Source of the DNA: Paenibacillus sp. IHBB 10380
GTDB lineage: Bacteria > Bacillota > Bacilli > Paenibacillales > Paenibacillaceae
NCBI RefSeq assembly: GCF_000949425.1
Contig: NZ_CP010976.1
Location: 62,001 to 126,000 of the forward strand
Direction of reading: 5' to 3'
Length of the DNA stretch: 64,000 nucleotides
The stretch's first letter is position 1. Each line of letters starts with the position of its first letter. Shown here one piece after another: positions 1 through 8,006 of the stretch. A model generated the notes under the pieces. It made no database searches. It was not told the DNA's origin and saw only the letters and a list, made by a program, of their open reading frames with translations. The position numbers and the translations under genes were made by a program.

Positions 1-765
1 GAACGACTCCAGTACGTCTCAAATAGGCGTACTATTTTTTAGAGACATAAAATTGCTTTCAGAAGTTTCTAACACCATACTATTTTGTAGCGTTTGTAAT
101 AATGTCATAGTGACAACTGTCATATGTTGGATGATGAAATATGTTGTATTATACAAAAAAGAGGTAATATATATATTTTGTTATTATTTACAATTATTTT
201 TCAATATTTTAATATTTATCTTGTAGAATTATCTATGTATGTTTATGCGATAGTAGAGAATTTATCGAAATAGACATCATTAAGTATTCGTTAAACAACA
301 AGAAAAAGCGCTTTATTTTTTAAGTAAGGCGAATGGAGAAAACCTTAATTTAAGCTTTTATTGAAAGTAGTGATTTTTTAATAAATACTTACTGTCTTCC
401 CGTATTAAGGAAATAGAGAATTGGACTAAACTTATTCCAATCTCTGCTTTCGATTTGTATACGGAAGAACTCTCAGTTAGTTTTAGTGTGTTTAATACTT
501 AATTTTCCTACAAACATTGATAGGTCTGCTACACATCTCTTGAAATACCAAAATGATTATTAAATGAAAAACAATACAAACATTTTCATCTGATGGATAT
601 TTAGGATCTCAAAGTTCGGTGTATAGGCTCTAGAATTACTTACAATTTATAAAAGTAGTATCTCGACAAAAAATCTTCAAATAATTCCTTATAAGTTTTA
701 AATATTCAATGTATGCGAATCAATTATCTATAAAGCTCGAAAATATCTAAAAAGTAACAAATTAC
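1..765. other. AT-rich intergenic stretch, no gene seen
   Basis: No open frame with a recognisable product is visible on either strand. The stretch is very AT-rich with many stops in all frames. The only structured element noticed is a short perfect dyad, TGACA-AC-TGTCA, at 111-122, inside a slightly larger run of overlapping TGTCA/TGACA words (about 103-124). It could be an operator but no regulator gene is nearby. Confidence 0.5.
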
Positions 766-767
766 AA

Positions 768-1041
768 TAGCCATCGACGGCTTTCACCGTTGGCTTCAGC
801 AAGGCGAGAATTTGGATCGTGAAGCTATTCAACGTACCTTGAAGACCATTCGTCATTGGCAGAATGAAATTATCAATTACCATATTGCCGGTGGACGAAT
901 GCCACCGTAGAAGGCCGCCATAATCGCATTAAAGCCTATCAGCGGAGACACTATTTAATCGCAATCGCGTTTGCTACACAGCCGGCATTTTAGTCGAATG
1001 CAATTGCCATCGCTTATCTGGCAGAAAATATCAACCACTGA
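768..1041 (+). pseudogene. ISL3-family transposase remnant (C-terminal end)
   Basis: Translating across small lesions gives a stretch beginning near DGFHRWLQQGENLDREAI and continuing, after a frame change near 900, as ATVEGRHNRIKAYQRRHYF and then a region typical of the C-terminal end of ISL3-type transposases. There is no start, the frame is broken and the N-terminal two thirds are missing, so this is a dead fragment. It lies just upstream of the biosynthetic cluster and may mark an insertion boundary. The family call rests on recalled sequence style. Confidence 0.55.
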
Positions 1042-1149
1042 TTTTTTTGTTGAGCCTAAAATTGACGAAGAAATTTGAAAAAAAATTCATCGAGTGATCT
1101 ACTTATTATCAAAATGTTGAATTTATTAATGGTTTGAGGAGTACGAAAT

Positions 1150-2904
1150 ATGGATGTATATACTAGATATAGAGCGGCGATCTTAGAAATTAAAAATGGA
1201 AATAGTGATATCGGATTTCAATTATTGTTGAAACTATGTAACGATGAAGACGCCGGGAACATAGTTGTCAACATGTTAATAAAAGATTTTTACGAACCAA
1301 GCCTGAAAATGATGAAGAACAGATATGAATTAAACCGAAACCTGTTTTTAGAATATCCTTATTTCTTTCCTAAGGATGTTCCAGTATATGAGGAGCTGAG
1401 TTTTTATGCTTTTAAAGTTGATGAAAAAAAATCGTGTTTATTTGATAAATCTACTTTCACGCACAGATGGATCGAAACCAATTCTGAACGTGAGACTGCA
1501 TATTTTTTTTCTGAAATTAAGGAACCGTTGCTTGTTGAAAACGAAACAAATGAGTTTAATTTTAGATTTTTAATGGATAATGTACGGATGAGCGAAGATG
1601 TTGCTATAGATAACCATATATACATGTATTATGAAAACCCTGATCTATTCTATGCCCTAATGCAATTGATTGATTTTTCTGCCTTGGTTAAAAACCATCA
1701 GTTCGTTTTCTTGCTTGGGCAAGAGGAACGTCTGAAATATCCTATTGACTTTAAAGAAGTATTCGGAATTGATTATAGCAGTATGACTCCGGTACCCGTC
1801 AGACTAGAGGAGTTAAAGCGGTTGTGTATATGGGCAAATCGTCCATATTCAGGTACAGCTCTATCTCTCGATGCATTGGGGAATAATTCCCAAGTGGAAT
1901 ATGCTTTTGAAAGCGATTTCCATATTCTCTCTACAATAAATGACAGGTTGATTACACAGGACCCTACCTTTGTAAAAATCCTCTTTAAAGTACATAAAAC
2001 GTATACACTTGATCAAATAAAATCATTTGTTAATCAACAAGAGGTTTCAATTAAATTAGCGGATCTAGAAGAATTATTTTCTCAGGCAGAATCACACTTT
2101 AAAGACAAGCAGCATTTTAATGTCATTGAAATCTTTAAGGCTATTTTTCTACTTCGTTATTTGAGAAAGAAAAAAAACCCTAGGATAGTCCCTTTGATCC
2201 TGTTTGAGCCTCATTTGCTCAATTTCCATAAAGCATACAGCCATATCATGGAACAATTTCAATACTTAACAGTCCTGACTTGCGTCCGTGATCCTATACG
2301 TGCATTTTTGAGTGGATATGAGAGAAAAAATTTAGTGACAGAAAGATTGCTAAAATTTGTACTGAATTCTGAATATGGATATTCAGATATGGTCGATTCC
2401 AAATATTGCAACCACTACTTCGCCTTTAGATTTGAAGATCTAAAATTGTATCCATCGCAAATGCTGATGGCTGCTTGTGAATTGCTGAATATCCCTTTTG
2501 AAAAGGAAATGTTATTGGTGGAAACTCCTACGGTTGATAGTGAAGGCAAACTTATTACTGGTTTCGATCTGACACCTTTGACAAGAGATTTTAGCGATAT
2601 GATTTCTGAATTTGACAACATACGTTTGAAAATATTCTATGGACGCATTTATAAGCATTATGGTTATGAGTCTTTCGATTTGCAAGAATATGTGTTAAAA
2701 GATGAACTAGTTATGGAGCTATTTGAAATTCCATTTCGTTTTGAGAAGTACCATCAAAACTTATATGGTCATTTGCCTGATGTCCCCAATGCTGTAACTT
2801 TAAGAAGTTGGATTTTTGATACTTTAAGATCTGGTTACTTGAAAAGTAAATATGATGAAGTACTCTTTCCACGGTTACTCTCTCCAGCAGAAAAGAAACA
2901 TTGA
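1150..2904 (+). CDS. Sulfotransferase-like protein, candidate phosphoramidate transferase
   Basis: This 584-residue cytosolic protein has no signal peptide or membrane segment. The clear landmark is CVRDPIRAFLSGYERKN at about residues 378-394, which resembles the 3'-phosphate-binding segment of sulfotransferases (hydrophobic strand, RDP, then R..SGY). The N-terminal 300 residues are not recognisable. The ATG follows a strong GAGGAG at about 1136-1141. It is the first gene of the long plus-strand cluster and sits 39 bases before an APS-kinase-like gene. A conventional reading is PAPS-dependent sulfation. Because the following genes match the Campylobacter phosphoramidate pathway, whose final donor is a 3'-phosphorylated CDP-amidate resembling PAPS, I infer that it could transfer the phosphoramidate to the natural product. 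The length is well above that of simple sulfotransferases (about 300 residues). Confidence 0.6.
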   Translation: MDVYTRYRAAILEIKNGNSDIGFQLLLKLCNDEDAGNIVVNMLIKDFYEPSLKMMKNRYELNRNLFLEYPYFFPKDVPVYEELSFYAFKVDEKKSCLFDKSTFTHRWIETNSERETAYFFSEIKEPLLVENETNEFNFRFLMDNVRMSEDVAIDNHIYMYYENPDLFYALMQLIDFSALVKNHQFVFLLGQEERLKYPIDFKEVFGIDYSSMTPVPVRLEELKRLCIWANRPYSGTALSLDALGNNSQVEYAFESDFHILSTINDRLITQDPTFVKILFKVHKTYTLDQIKSFVNQQEVSIKLADLEELFSQAESHFKDKQHFNVIEIFKAIFLLRYLRKKKNPRIVPLILFEPHLLNFHKAYSHIMEQFQYLTVLTCVRDPIRAFLSGYERKNLVTERLLKFVLNSEYGYSDMVDSKYCNHYFAFRFEDLKLYPSQMLMAACELLNIPFEKEMLLVETPTVDSEGKLITGFDLTPLTRDFSDMISEFDNIRLKIFYGRIYKHYGYESFDLQEYVLKDELVMELFEIPFRFEKYHQNLYGHLPDVPNAVTLRSWIFDTLRSGYLKSKYDEVLFPRLLSPAEKKH

Positions 2905-2943
2905 AATTGAAAACTTATTCAGTTGGATAGGGGGAGTGACAGT

Positions 2944-3456
2944 ATGGTTTATTGGTTAACAGGCTTACCAGGAGCTGGTAAAACTACTATCGGTATGGAG
3001 TTGCACGAACATATAAAAGTTGAACATCCTGGTGTTGTTTTTCTTGACGGGGATCTTCTCCGCGATGTTTTCGGGGGAATTATGGGCTATGGAGTTTCAG
3101 ATCGATTATCATGTTCAATGATATACTCCAGGTTGTGCAAAATGCTGTCTGAACAGGGTCTAATAGTAATTTGCTGTACAGTTTCTATGTTCGATAGCGT
3201 TAGAGCATGGAATATGGAAAATATTTCGGGATATTTTGAAATATACATCAAAGCCTCCTTTTCCACTCTTCGTCAGAGGGACCAAAAAAAACTATATAGC
3301 GGGTTTGATTCTGGAATTCACTCTCAAATAATTGGACTTGATCAAGACATAGAGGAACCTAAAAATCCGAACATAGTTATACAAAATGATGGCGTCTATT
3401 CTGTGGAGGAATGCGTTGGAAGAATTTTATCGCAGGTACAACTAGGCTCTAAATGA
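2944..3456 (+). CDS. APS-kinase-like P-loop kinase (Cj1415-type CDP-amidate kinase candidate)
   Basis: The protein of about 170 residues has a Walker A motif GLPGAGKT at residues 7-14 and the APS-kinase-like LDGDLLRDVFGG. I place the start at the ATG 2944 because AGGGGGA lies 9 bases upstream; an upstream TTG at 2923 is possible. Known relatives phosphorylate the 3'-OH of adenylylsulfate. A capsule-locus relative in C. jejuni (Cj1415) instead phosphorylates cytidine diphosphoramidate. No ATP sulfurylase or sulfate uptake gene is present in the window, whereas candidates for the three enzymes that supply CDP-amidate follow directly, so I favour the latter substrate. The usual C-terminal E.P region of APS kinases is still discernible as EEPKNPNIVI. 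Substrate assignment is inference. Confidence 0.65.
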   Translation: MVYWLTGLPGAGKTTIGMELHEHIKVEHPGVVFLDGDLLRDVFGGIMGYGVSDRLSCSMIYSRLCKMLSEQGLIVICCTVSMFDSVRAWNMENISGYFEIYIKASFSTLRQRDQKKLYSGFDSGIHSQIIGLDQDIEEPKNPNIVIQNDGVYSVEECVGRILSQVQLGSK

Positions 3457-3504
3457 GATTTTCATGTGACTAATTCTTTGAAAAATGATAAAGGACGTGT
3501 GTTC

Positions 3505-4266
3505 ATGAAGGTTAATTGGGATTATACAGATTTGGCAGATGCTTATTTGAAAAGACCAGAATATGTGTCATCAGCTATTGACAGTATGCTACAGAAAGTA
3601 AAACTGTCTGAACCAGGTACGATATGTGATGTAGGGGCTGGAACTGCTCATCTTACACATATGCTGGCAAGCAAAGGACATACGGTTTACGCCGTTGAGC
3701 CTAACTCGAAAATGAGAGCACATGGAATGAAAAGGACTTGTAAGCTTTCCAATGTCTTATGGTTTGATGGAGTAGGGGAAGAGACTGGAATGGAAACTGG
3801 GAAATTTGCTTTGGTCACATTTGGTTCTTCGTTTAATGTGTGTGATCAAATAGCCGCACTCAGGGAGAGCTATCGCATCCTAAGGCCTAATGGTTTTTTT
3901 GCCTGTATGTGGAATCATCGTGGTTTGGACAATCCTTTACAACAGGAAATAGAATCAATAATTCAAAAATATATTATAAATTATAGCTATGGAAGCCGCA
4001 GAGAAGATCAGTCTGCTTTAATTGAGAGTTCAGGTCTTTTTAAATGCTTAGATTATATTGAAGAATCAGCAATAATGAGTATTCCAACGGAAGACTTCAT
4101 TGAAGGTTGGAAATCTCACGGGACTCTATATAGGCAAGCTCAAGACAAGTTCCAAAATATTATAGATGAGATCAGAAATAGTGTTTTAAAACATGATGAG
4201 AATGGTTTTGTAAAAGTCCCTTATACTACCCGAATATGGGTCGCTTTGAGAAATGAAGTAGTTTGA
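3505..4266 (+). CDS. Class I SAM-dependent methyltransferase
   Basis: A Rossmann methyltransferase of 253 residues. Motif I is ICDVGAGTAHLTHML, followed by the acidic VYAVEPN strand end and the post-motif LRESYRILRPNGFFACMW. I choose ATG 3505, preceded by AAAGG at about 3490; a GTG at 3466 would add 13 residues. It sits between the APS-kinase-like and the PPDK-like genes in an apparent operon. In C. jejuni the analogous capsule locus also holds methyltransferase genes needed for the O-methyl group of the phosphoramidate, so this enzyme may methylate the phosphoramidate. It could equally methylate the peptide-polyketide scaffold. Confidence 0.8.
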   Translation: MKVNWDYTDLADAYLKRPEYVSSAIDSMLQKVKLSEPGTICDVGAGTAHLTHMLASKGHTVYAVEPNSKMRAHGMKRTCKLSNVLWFDGVGEETGMETGKFALVTFGSSFNVCDQIAALRESYRILRPNGFFACMWNHRGLDNPLQQEIESIIQKYIINYSYGSRREDQSALIESSGLFKCLDYIEESAIMSIPTEDFIEGWKSHGTLYRQAQDKFQNIIDEIRNSVLKHDENGFVKVPYTTRIWVALRNEVV

Positions 4267-4282
4267 ACTGAGGTGCGAATCA

Positions 4283-6592
4283 ATGCTGAATTTTTCCACA
4301 AAGGCCGAAACCTTAAAACAGGTAGAGGGGAAAGTTGTTAAAAGTAAGGTTTTGTCACAATATTGTTTTACAGTTCGGATGTTGGAAACACAGCCAGACT
4401 TTATTATCGACTCTATTAATTCGCAGTTTGCTAATCATTTACTGATCGTCCGTTCCTCTGCACTCACTGAAGATTCTATCAACAGTTCTCAAGCAGGAAA
4501 GTTTATGTCCGTTTTCAATGTCTCAACAGAAAATGTCATTGAAGCAGCCACAGAAGTTGCAGAAACATTTGTCGATGGTTGTTTGGAGAATCAGATATTT
4601 GTTCAGCCTATGCTGACTAATATCATTATGTCTGGTGTAATTTTCACGATAGATCCTAATACAGGTGGTAATTACTATGTAATTAACTATGATAATACCG
4701 GTTCCACTGATTTAATCACATCAGGCAAGGGAGTAGATACTAACATAAGTTATATCTTCCACCATAAGAAAAGCGGAGAAAAACGATTGGATAGGCTCGT
4801 TGAAGCTGCAGAAGAAATGGTAGAATTATTTAATCATAAAAGTATTGATATCGAATTCGCATTCAATCAAGACGAGGAATTATTTCTCCTACAAGCTCGC
4901 CCACTTGTGCTTAAAATACCAATTGCTGATTATGAAGAACAGCGTAAGGCATTAGAAAGGGTCGAATCGTTTATACAACGTGATATGAAAATAAAACCAT
5001 ATGTGAGCGGAAAACGGACAATTTATGGAGTAATGCCCGACTGGAATCCTGCTGAAATTATTGGAATACGGCCTAAAATGTTGGCTCAGACTTTATACCG
5101 TAGATTGGTTACAAATGGAGTATGGGCATACCAGCGAAATAATTATGGCTACAAAAATTTAAGAAGTTTTCCATTAATGGTAGATCTATGCGGCCTCCCG
5201 TATATCGACACCAGAACGAGCTTTAACTCGTTTATCCCAAAAGACACCGATGAACTGTTAAGTGGAAAACTGGTGGATTATTATCTTGATAGGCTAGCTG
5301 CAACTCCCGATAAGCATGACAAGATTGAATTTGATATCGTTTTATCTTGTTATACCTTTGACCTGCCTGATAAAATCCAAGCGTTAGGCGCTCATGGATT
5401 TACAAAGCTAGAGCAGAAAGCTCTCCAACATTCGCTGCACAAAATGACTAATAACATTATCAATATGAAAAACGGACTTTGGATCGAGGATAGCCAAAAG
5501 ATTAATACACTTAAGGCGCGCCACAAGATAGTTATGGATAGCGATCTAGATTTGATATCCAAGATCTATTGGTTGTTAGAAGACTGTGCAAGATATGGAA
5601 CATTACCTTTTGCAGGCCTCGCTCGGGCAGGGTTTATTGCGGTTTCGCTTCTTAATTCCCTTGTTTCTATAGGTGTACTTTCAGACCAGGATTGCAGAAA
5701 CTATATCGCATCACTGGAGACTGTGAGTTCAAACTTAGGTAGTGATTGGAATAATTTATCATTTAGTGAATTTATTAAAGAGTATGGTCACTTGCGACCA
5801 GGGACATATGATATCACCTCTGAGCGATATGATATGATACCAGATTTTTATTTTGGTTCCCATAGGCAATCAGCTAGGGTGAAAGAAAAGCAATCATTCA
5901 CACTTGAAATTGACCAATACTCAGCCATCCAAAAAGAAATGAATAAGCATGGTATAGAAGGCGATGTTCTTTCATTTTTCGGATTTATAAAAGCAAGCAT
6001 AGAAGGACGTGAATACGCAAAATTCATTTTCAGCCGTAGCCTTTCTGATTGTTTGGAGTTAATAGCTAAATTAGGAAGTGAATATGGATTCTCACGGGAG
6101 GAAATAGCACACATGGACTGTAATATCATTGACCAATTATATTCTTCTGCTGATGATATTCATGCGGTAATTGCTAAATCTATTGCAATAGGTAAAGAAA
6201 AGTATGCGGAGAAGTTAAGTCTTACGATGCCCCCGGTCATTTTGTCATATGAAGATATTTACTCATTCTCCCTGCCTTCAGGTACACCTAACTTTGTTAC
6301 TTTAAATGAAGTTTCAGGAGATGTTTGTTCTGATGATTTCAGAAGAGAGGCAATAAGTAACAAAATCTTACTGATTCCAGCTGCAGACCCGGGTTATGAT
6401 TGGATTTTTTCATGTAACATATTAGGGTTTATTACTGCTTATGGTGGCGTGAATTCCCATATGGCTATTCGTTCGGGAGAACTAGGAATTCCTGCGGTTA
6501 TTGGAGTAGGTGAAAAAATGTTTTTAAAATATCAGCAATCCAAAACTTTACATATCAATTGTGCGAACAAAAAGATTGAAATATTACAATGA
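4283..6592 (+). CDS. PEP-synthase/PPDK-like dikinase, candidate L-glutamine kinase (Cj1418-type)
   Basis: A 769-residue protein with the architecture of the PPDK/PEP-synthase superfamily: an N-terminal ATP-grasp part beginning with VRSSALTEDSINSSQAGKF (about 56-74), a long central domain, and a C-terminal swivelling phosphohistidine domain with YGGVNSHMAIRSGELGIPA, where His is about residue 726. It lacks the C-terminal PEP/pyruvate-binding barrel of true PEP synthases. Members of this shape include rifampicin phosphotransferase and the C. jejuni glutamine kinase Cj1418, which phosphorylates the amide of L-glutamine. The immediate neighbours, an amidotransferase overlapping its stop codon by four bases and a nucleotidyltransferase, support the glutamine-kinase reading over drug inactivation. 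RBS GAGGTG lies 10 bases before the ATG. Confidence 0.75.
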   Translation: MLNFSTKAETLKQVEGKVVKSKVLSQYCFTVRMLETQPDFIIDSINSQFANHLLIVRSSALTEDSINSSQAGKFMSVFNVSTENVIEAATEVAETFVDGCLENQIFVQPMLTNIIMSGVIFTIDPNTGGNYYVINYDNTGSTDLITSGKGVDTNISYIFHHKKSGEKRLDRLVEAAEEMVELFNHKSIDIEFAFNQDEELFLLQARPLVLKIPIADYEEQRKALERVESFIQRDMKIKPYVSGKRTIYGVMPDWNPAEIIGIRPKMLAQTLYRRLVTNGVWAYQRNNYGYKNLRSFPLMVDLCGLPYIDTRTSFNSFIPKDTDELLSGKLVDYYLDRLAATPDKHDKIEFDIVLSCYTFDLPDKIQALGAHGFTKLEQKALQHSLHKMTNNIINMKNGLWIEDSQKINTLKARHKIVMDSDLDLISKIYWLLEDCARYGTLPFAGLARAGFIAVSLLNSLVSIGVLSDQDCRNYIASLETVSSNLGSDWNNLSFSEFIKEYGHLRPGTYDITSERYDMIPDFYFGSHRQSARVKEKQSFTLEIDQYSAIQKEMNKHGIEGDVLSFFGFIKASIEGREYAKFIFSRSLSDCLELIAKLGSEYGFSREEIAHMDCNIIDQLYSSADDIHAVIAKSIAIGKEKYAEKLSLTMPPVILSYEDIYSFSLPSGTPNFVTLNEVSGDVCSDDFRREAISNKILLIPAADPGYDWIFSCNILGFITAYGGVNSHMAIRSGELGIPAVIGVGEKMFLKYQQSKTLHINCANKKIEILQ

Positions 6593-7212
6593 AAAAACTA
6601 ATTTGCATCAGTCAACGTGAAGATTACATACTTGATTATCAAGAAAGAAGGGATGCACTGGATCAAAGATGGGCGTTATTTTTGAAAGAAGTTGGTGGAA
6701 TCCCTCTACCTCTTCCTAATGTACCCAATGTAGTTCAAGATATACTCTCAGCTGTAAAACCTGATGGGATACTTCTTACTGGAGGTAACACTTCATTAGT
6801 CAATGGTGGTGACCCTTCAGAACGAGATATAGTAGATTCATTGTTAATATCTTATGCCATTAACAATTCTATACCGATCATCGGTGTTTGTCTTGGAATG
6901 CAATCCTTGGTGATTTACTTTGGGGGGACATTAAAACCTATTGATGAACATGTTTCAAGTCGTCATATGGTTAATGGGATCATTAACAGAGAGGTAAATA
7001 GTTATCATAAGCTTGCTGTAGACACAATGCCGTCAGAATTAATTGCGCTCGCTAAGACGGAAGGCGGTGTTGTCGAGTGCATCGGTCATCAGTATCTTCC
7101 TATACTGGGGATCATGTGGCACCCTGAGAGGGAAAATCAATTTAATCCAAAAGATTTACTTCTTTTTAAAAATTTTTGGCATGGTCAAATATATAAAAAT
7201 ACTCCATATTGA
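6589..7212 (+). CDS. Class I glutamine amidotransferase-like hydrolase (Cj1417-type gamma-glutamyl-CDP-amidate hydrolase candidate)
   Basis: A 207-residue stand-alone class I GATase domain. The nucleophile elbow GVCLGMQSL puts Cys at 101, and MWHPERE supplies His178 and Glu180, so the triad is complete. The oxyanion-side LLTGGNTSL is also present. It resembles PuuD-type gamma-glutamyl hydrolases. There is no synthetase partner, which fits a hydrolase that cleaves a gamma-glutamyl bond rather than an ammonia donor. In the C. jejuni pathway Cj1417 releases glutamate from CDP-L-glutamine, leaving cytidine diphosphoramidate. The start overlaps the preceding stop by four bases, suggesting translational coupling with the candidate glutamine kinase. 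Confidence 0.75.
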   Translation: MKKLICISQREDYILDYQERRDALDQRWALFLKEVGGIPLPLPNVPNVVQDILSAVKPDGILLTGGNTSLVNGGDPSERDIVDSLLISYAINNSIPIIGVCLGMQSLVIYFGGTLKPIDEHVSSRHMVNGIINREVNSYHKLAVDTMPSELIALAKTEGGVVECIGHQYLPILGIMWHPERENQFNPKDLLLFKNFWHGQIYKNTPY

Positions 7213-7222
7213 AGGGATTAGC

Positions 7223-7981
7223 ATGAAGGCAATTATTTTGGCAGCAGGCCGAGGCAGCCGTATGGGTGCAGTGACAGATAGCCAACCTAAATGCACTGTA
7301 AAGATTTTTGGCAAGACTTTATTGGATCATTGTCTAGAAACATTAGAGAAATCGGGAATTGAACGGTCGAATATCGGTATAGTTACTGGATACAGAAAAG
7401 AAATGATCTGTGCTGAAGGCGTTCATTTTTTTTATAATAATCTATGGGACCAGACCCAGATGTTATTTTCATTGACAATGGCTCATGAATGGCTATGTAG
7501 CGAACCATGTATCGTCACCTATTCGGATATCATATTTCATGAGAATGTAGTGGACAAACTGATTAACAGCAAAAGTGAGATAGCAATCAGTTCTTATTCA
7601 GGATATTTGGATCTGTGGAAAATGCGGTTCCAGAACCCTTTTGAAGATCTGGAGACTTTTCAGTACGAAAATGGAGAACTGATAGACATCGGAAGAAAAC
7701 CGTCTACACAAGAAGAAGTTCAGGGCCAGTATATGGGAATGCTTTATTTTGAACCATCAGGTTGGAGAAAAGTAGAACAGACGATAAAGCATTCCTTACA
7801 TAAGTCTATAGATAAGCTGGAGATAACGACTTTACTACAGCATATGATTCTTTTAGACCACGTGATTAAGGTAGTCGATACGGATGAGATGTGGCTGGAG
7901 TGTGACTCTTTTTCGGACTTGTGTTTATATGAGAAGCATTTTAGCAAGGGAATTAGTAATGCAACTCATTCGAATGGGTAG
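7223..7981 (+). CDS. Nucleotidyltransferase, candidate CTP:phosphoglutamine cytidylyltransferase (Cj1416-type)
   Basis: A 252-residue nucleotidyltransferase. It begins MKAIILAAGRGSRMG, the NTP-binding signature, followed by the substrate-binding PKC (Lys23) and the metal-site strand VTYSDIIF. The size and the later YMGMLYF segment are like LicC/phosphocholine cytidylyltransferase relatives. The ATG at 7223 has GAAGGG about 8 bases upstream. In the C. jejuni phosphoramidate pathway the equivalent enzyme couples CTP with L-glutamine phosphate. The adjacency to the candidate kinase and hydrolase is the main reason for that assignment; on sequence alone it could use a sugar or alcohol phosphate. 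Confidence 0.75.
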   Translation: MKAIILAAGRGSRMGAVTDSQPKCTVKIFGKTLLDHCLETLEKSGIERSNIGIVTGYRKEMICAEGVHFFYNNLWDQTQMLFSLTMAHEWLCSEPCIVTYSDIIFHENVVDKLINSKSEIAISSYSGYLDLWKMRFQNPFEDLETFQYENGELIDIGRKPSTQEEVQGQYMGMLYFEPSGWRKVEQTIKHSLHKSIDKLEITTLLQHMILLDHVIKVVDTDEMWLECDSFSDLCLYEKHFSKGISNATHSNG

Positions 7982-8006
7982 AACACTACGGAATGGAGCG
8001 ATCAAT

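Noticed and set aside
111..122. TGACA-AC-TGTCA dyad as an operator
   Set aside because: It is far from the first gene and without a regulator nearby; such short dyads occur by chance in AT-rich DNA.
1062..1110. Promoter for the cluster before 1150
   Set aside because: TTGACG at 1062 has no good -10 at the right distance, and TATTAT at 1104 has no good -35, so I do not call a promoter.
2944..3456. Ordinary sulfate activation (CysC) for product sulfation
   Set aside because: Not excluded, but less likely given the lack of ATP sulfurylase and the presence of candidates for the three other phosphoramidate enzymes.
4283..6592. Rifampicin phosphotransferase (antibiotic resistance)
   Set aside because: The domain layout is similar, but the coupled amidotransferase and nucleotidyltransferase genes point to a biosynthetic role.
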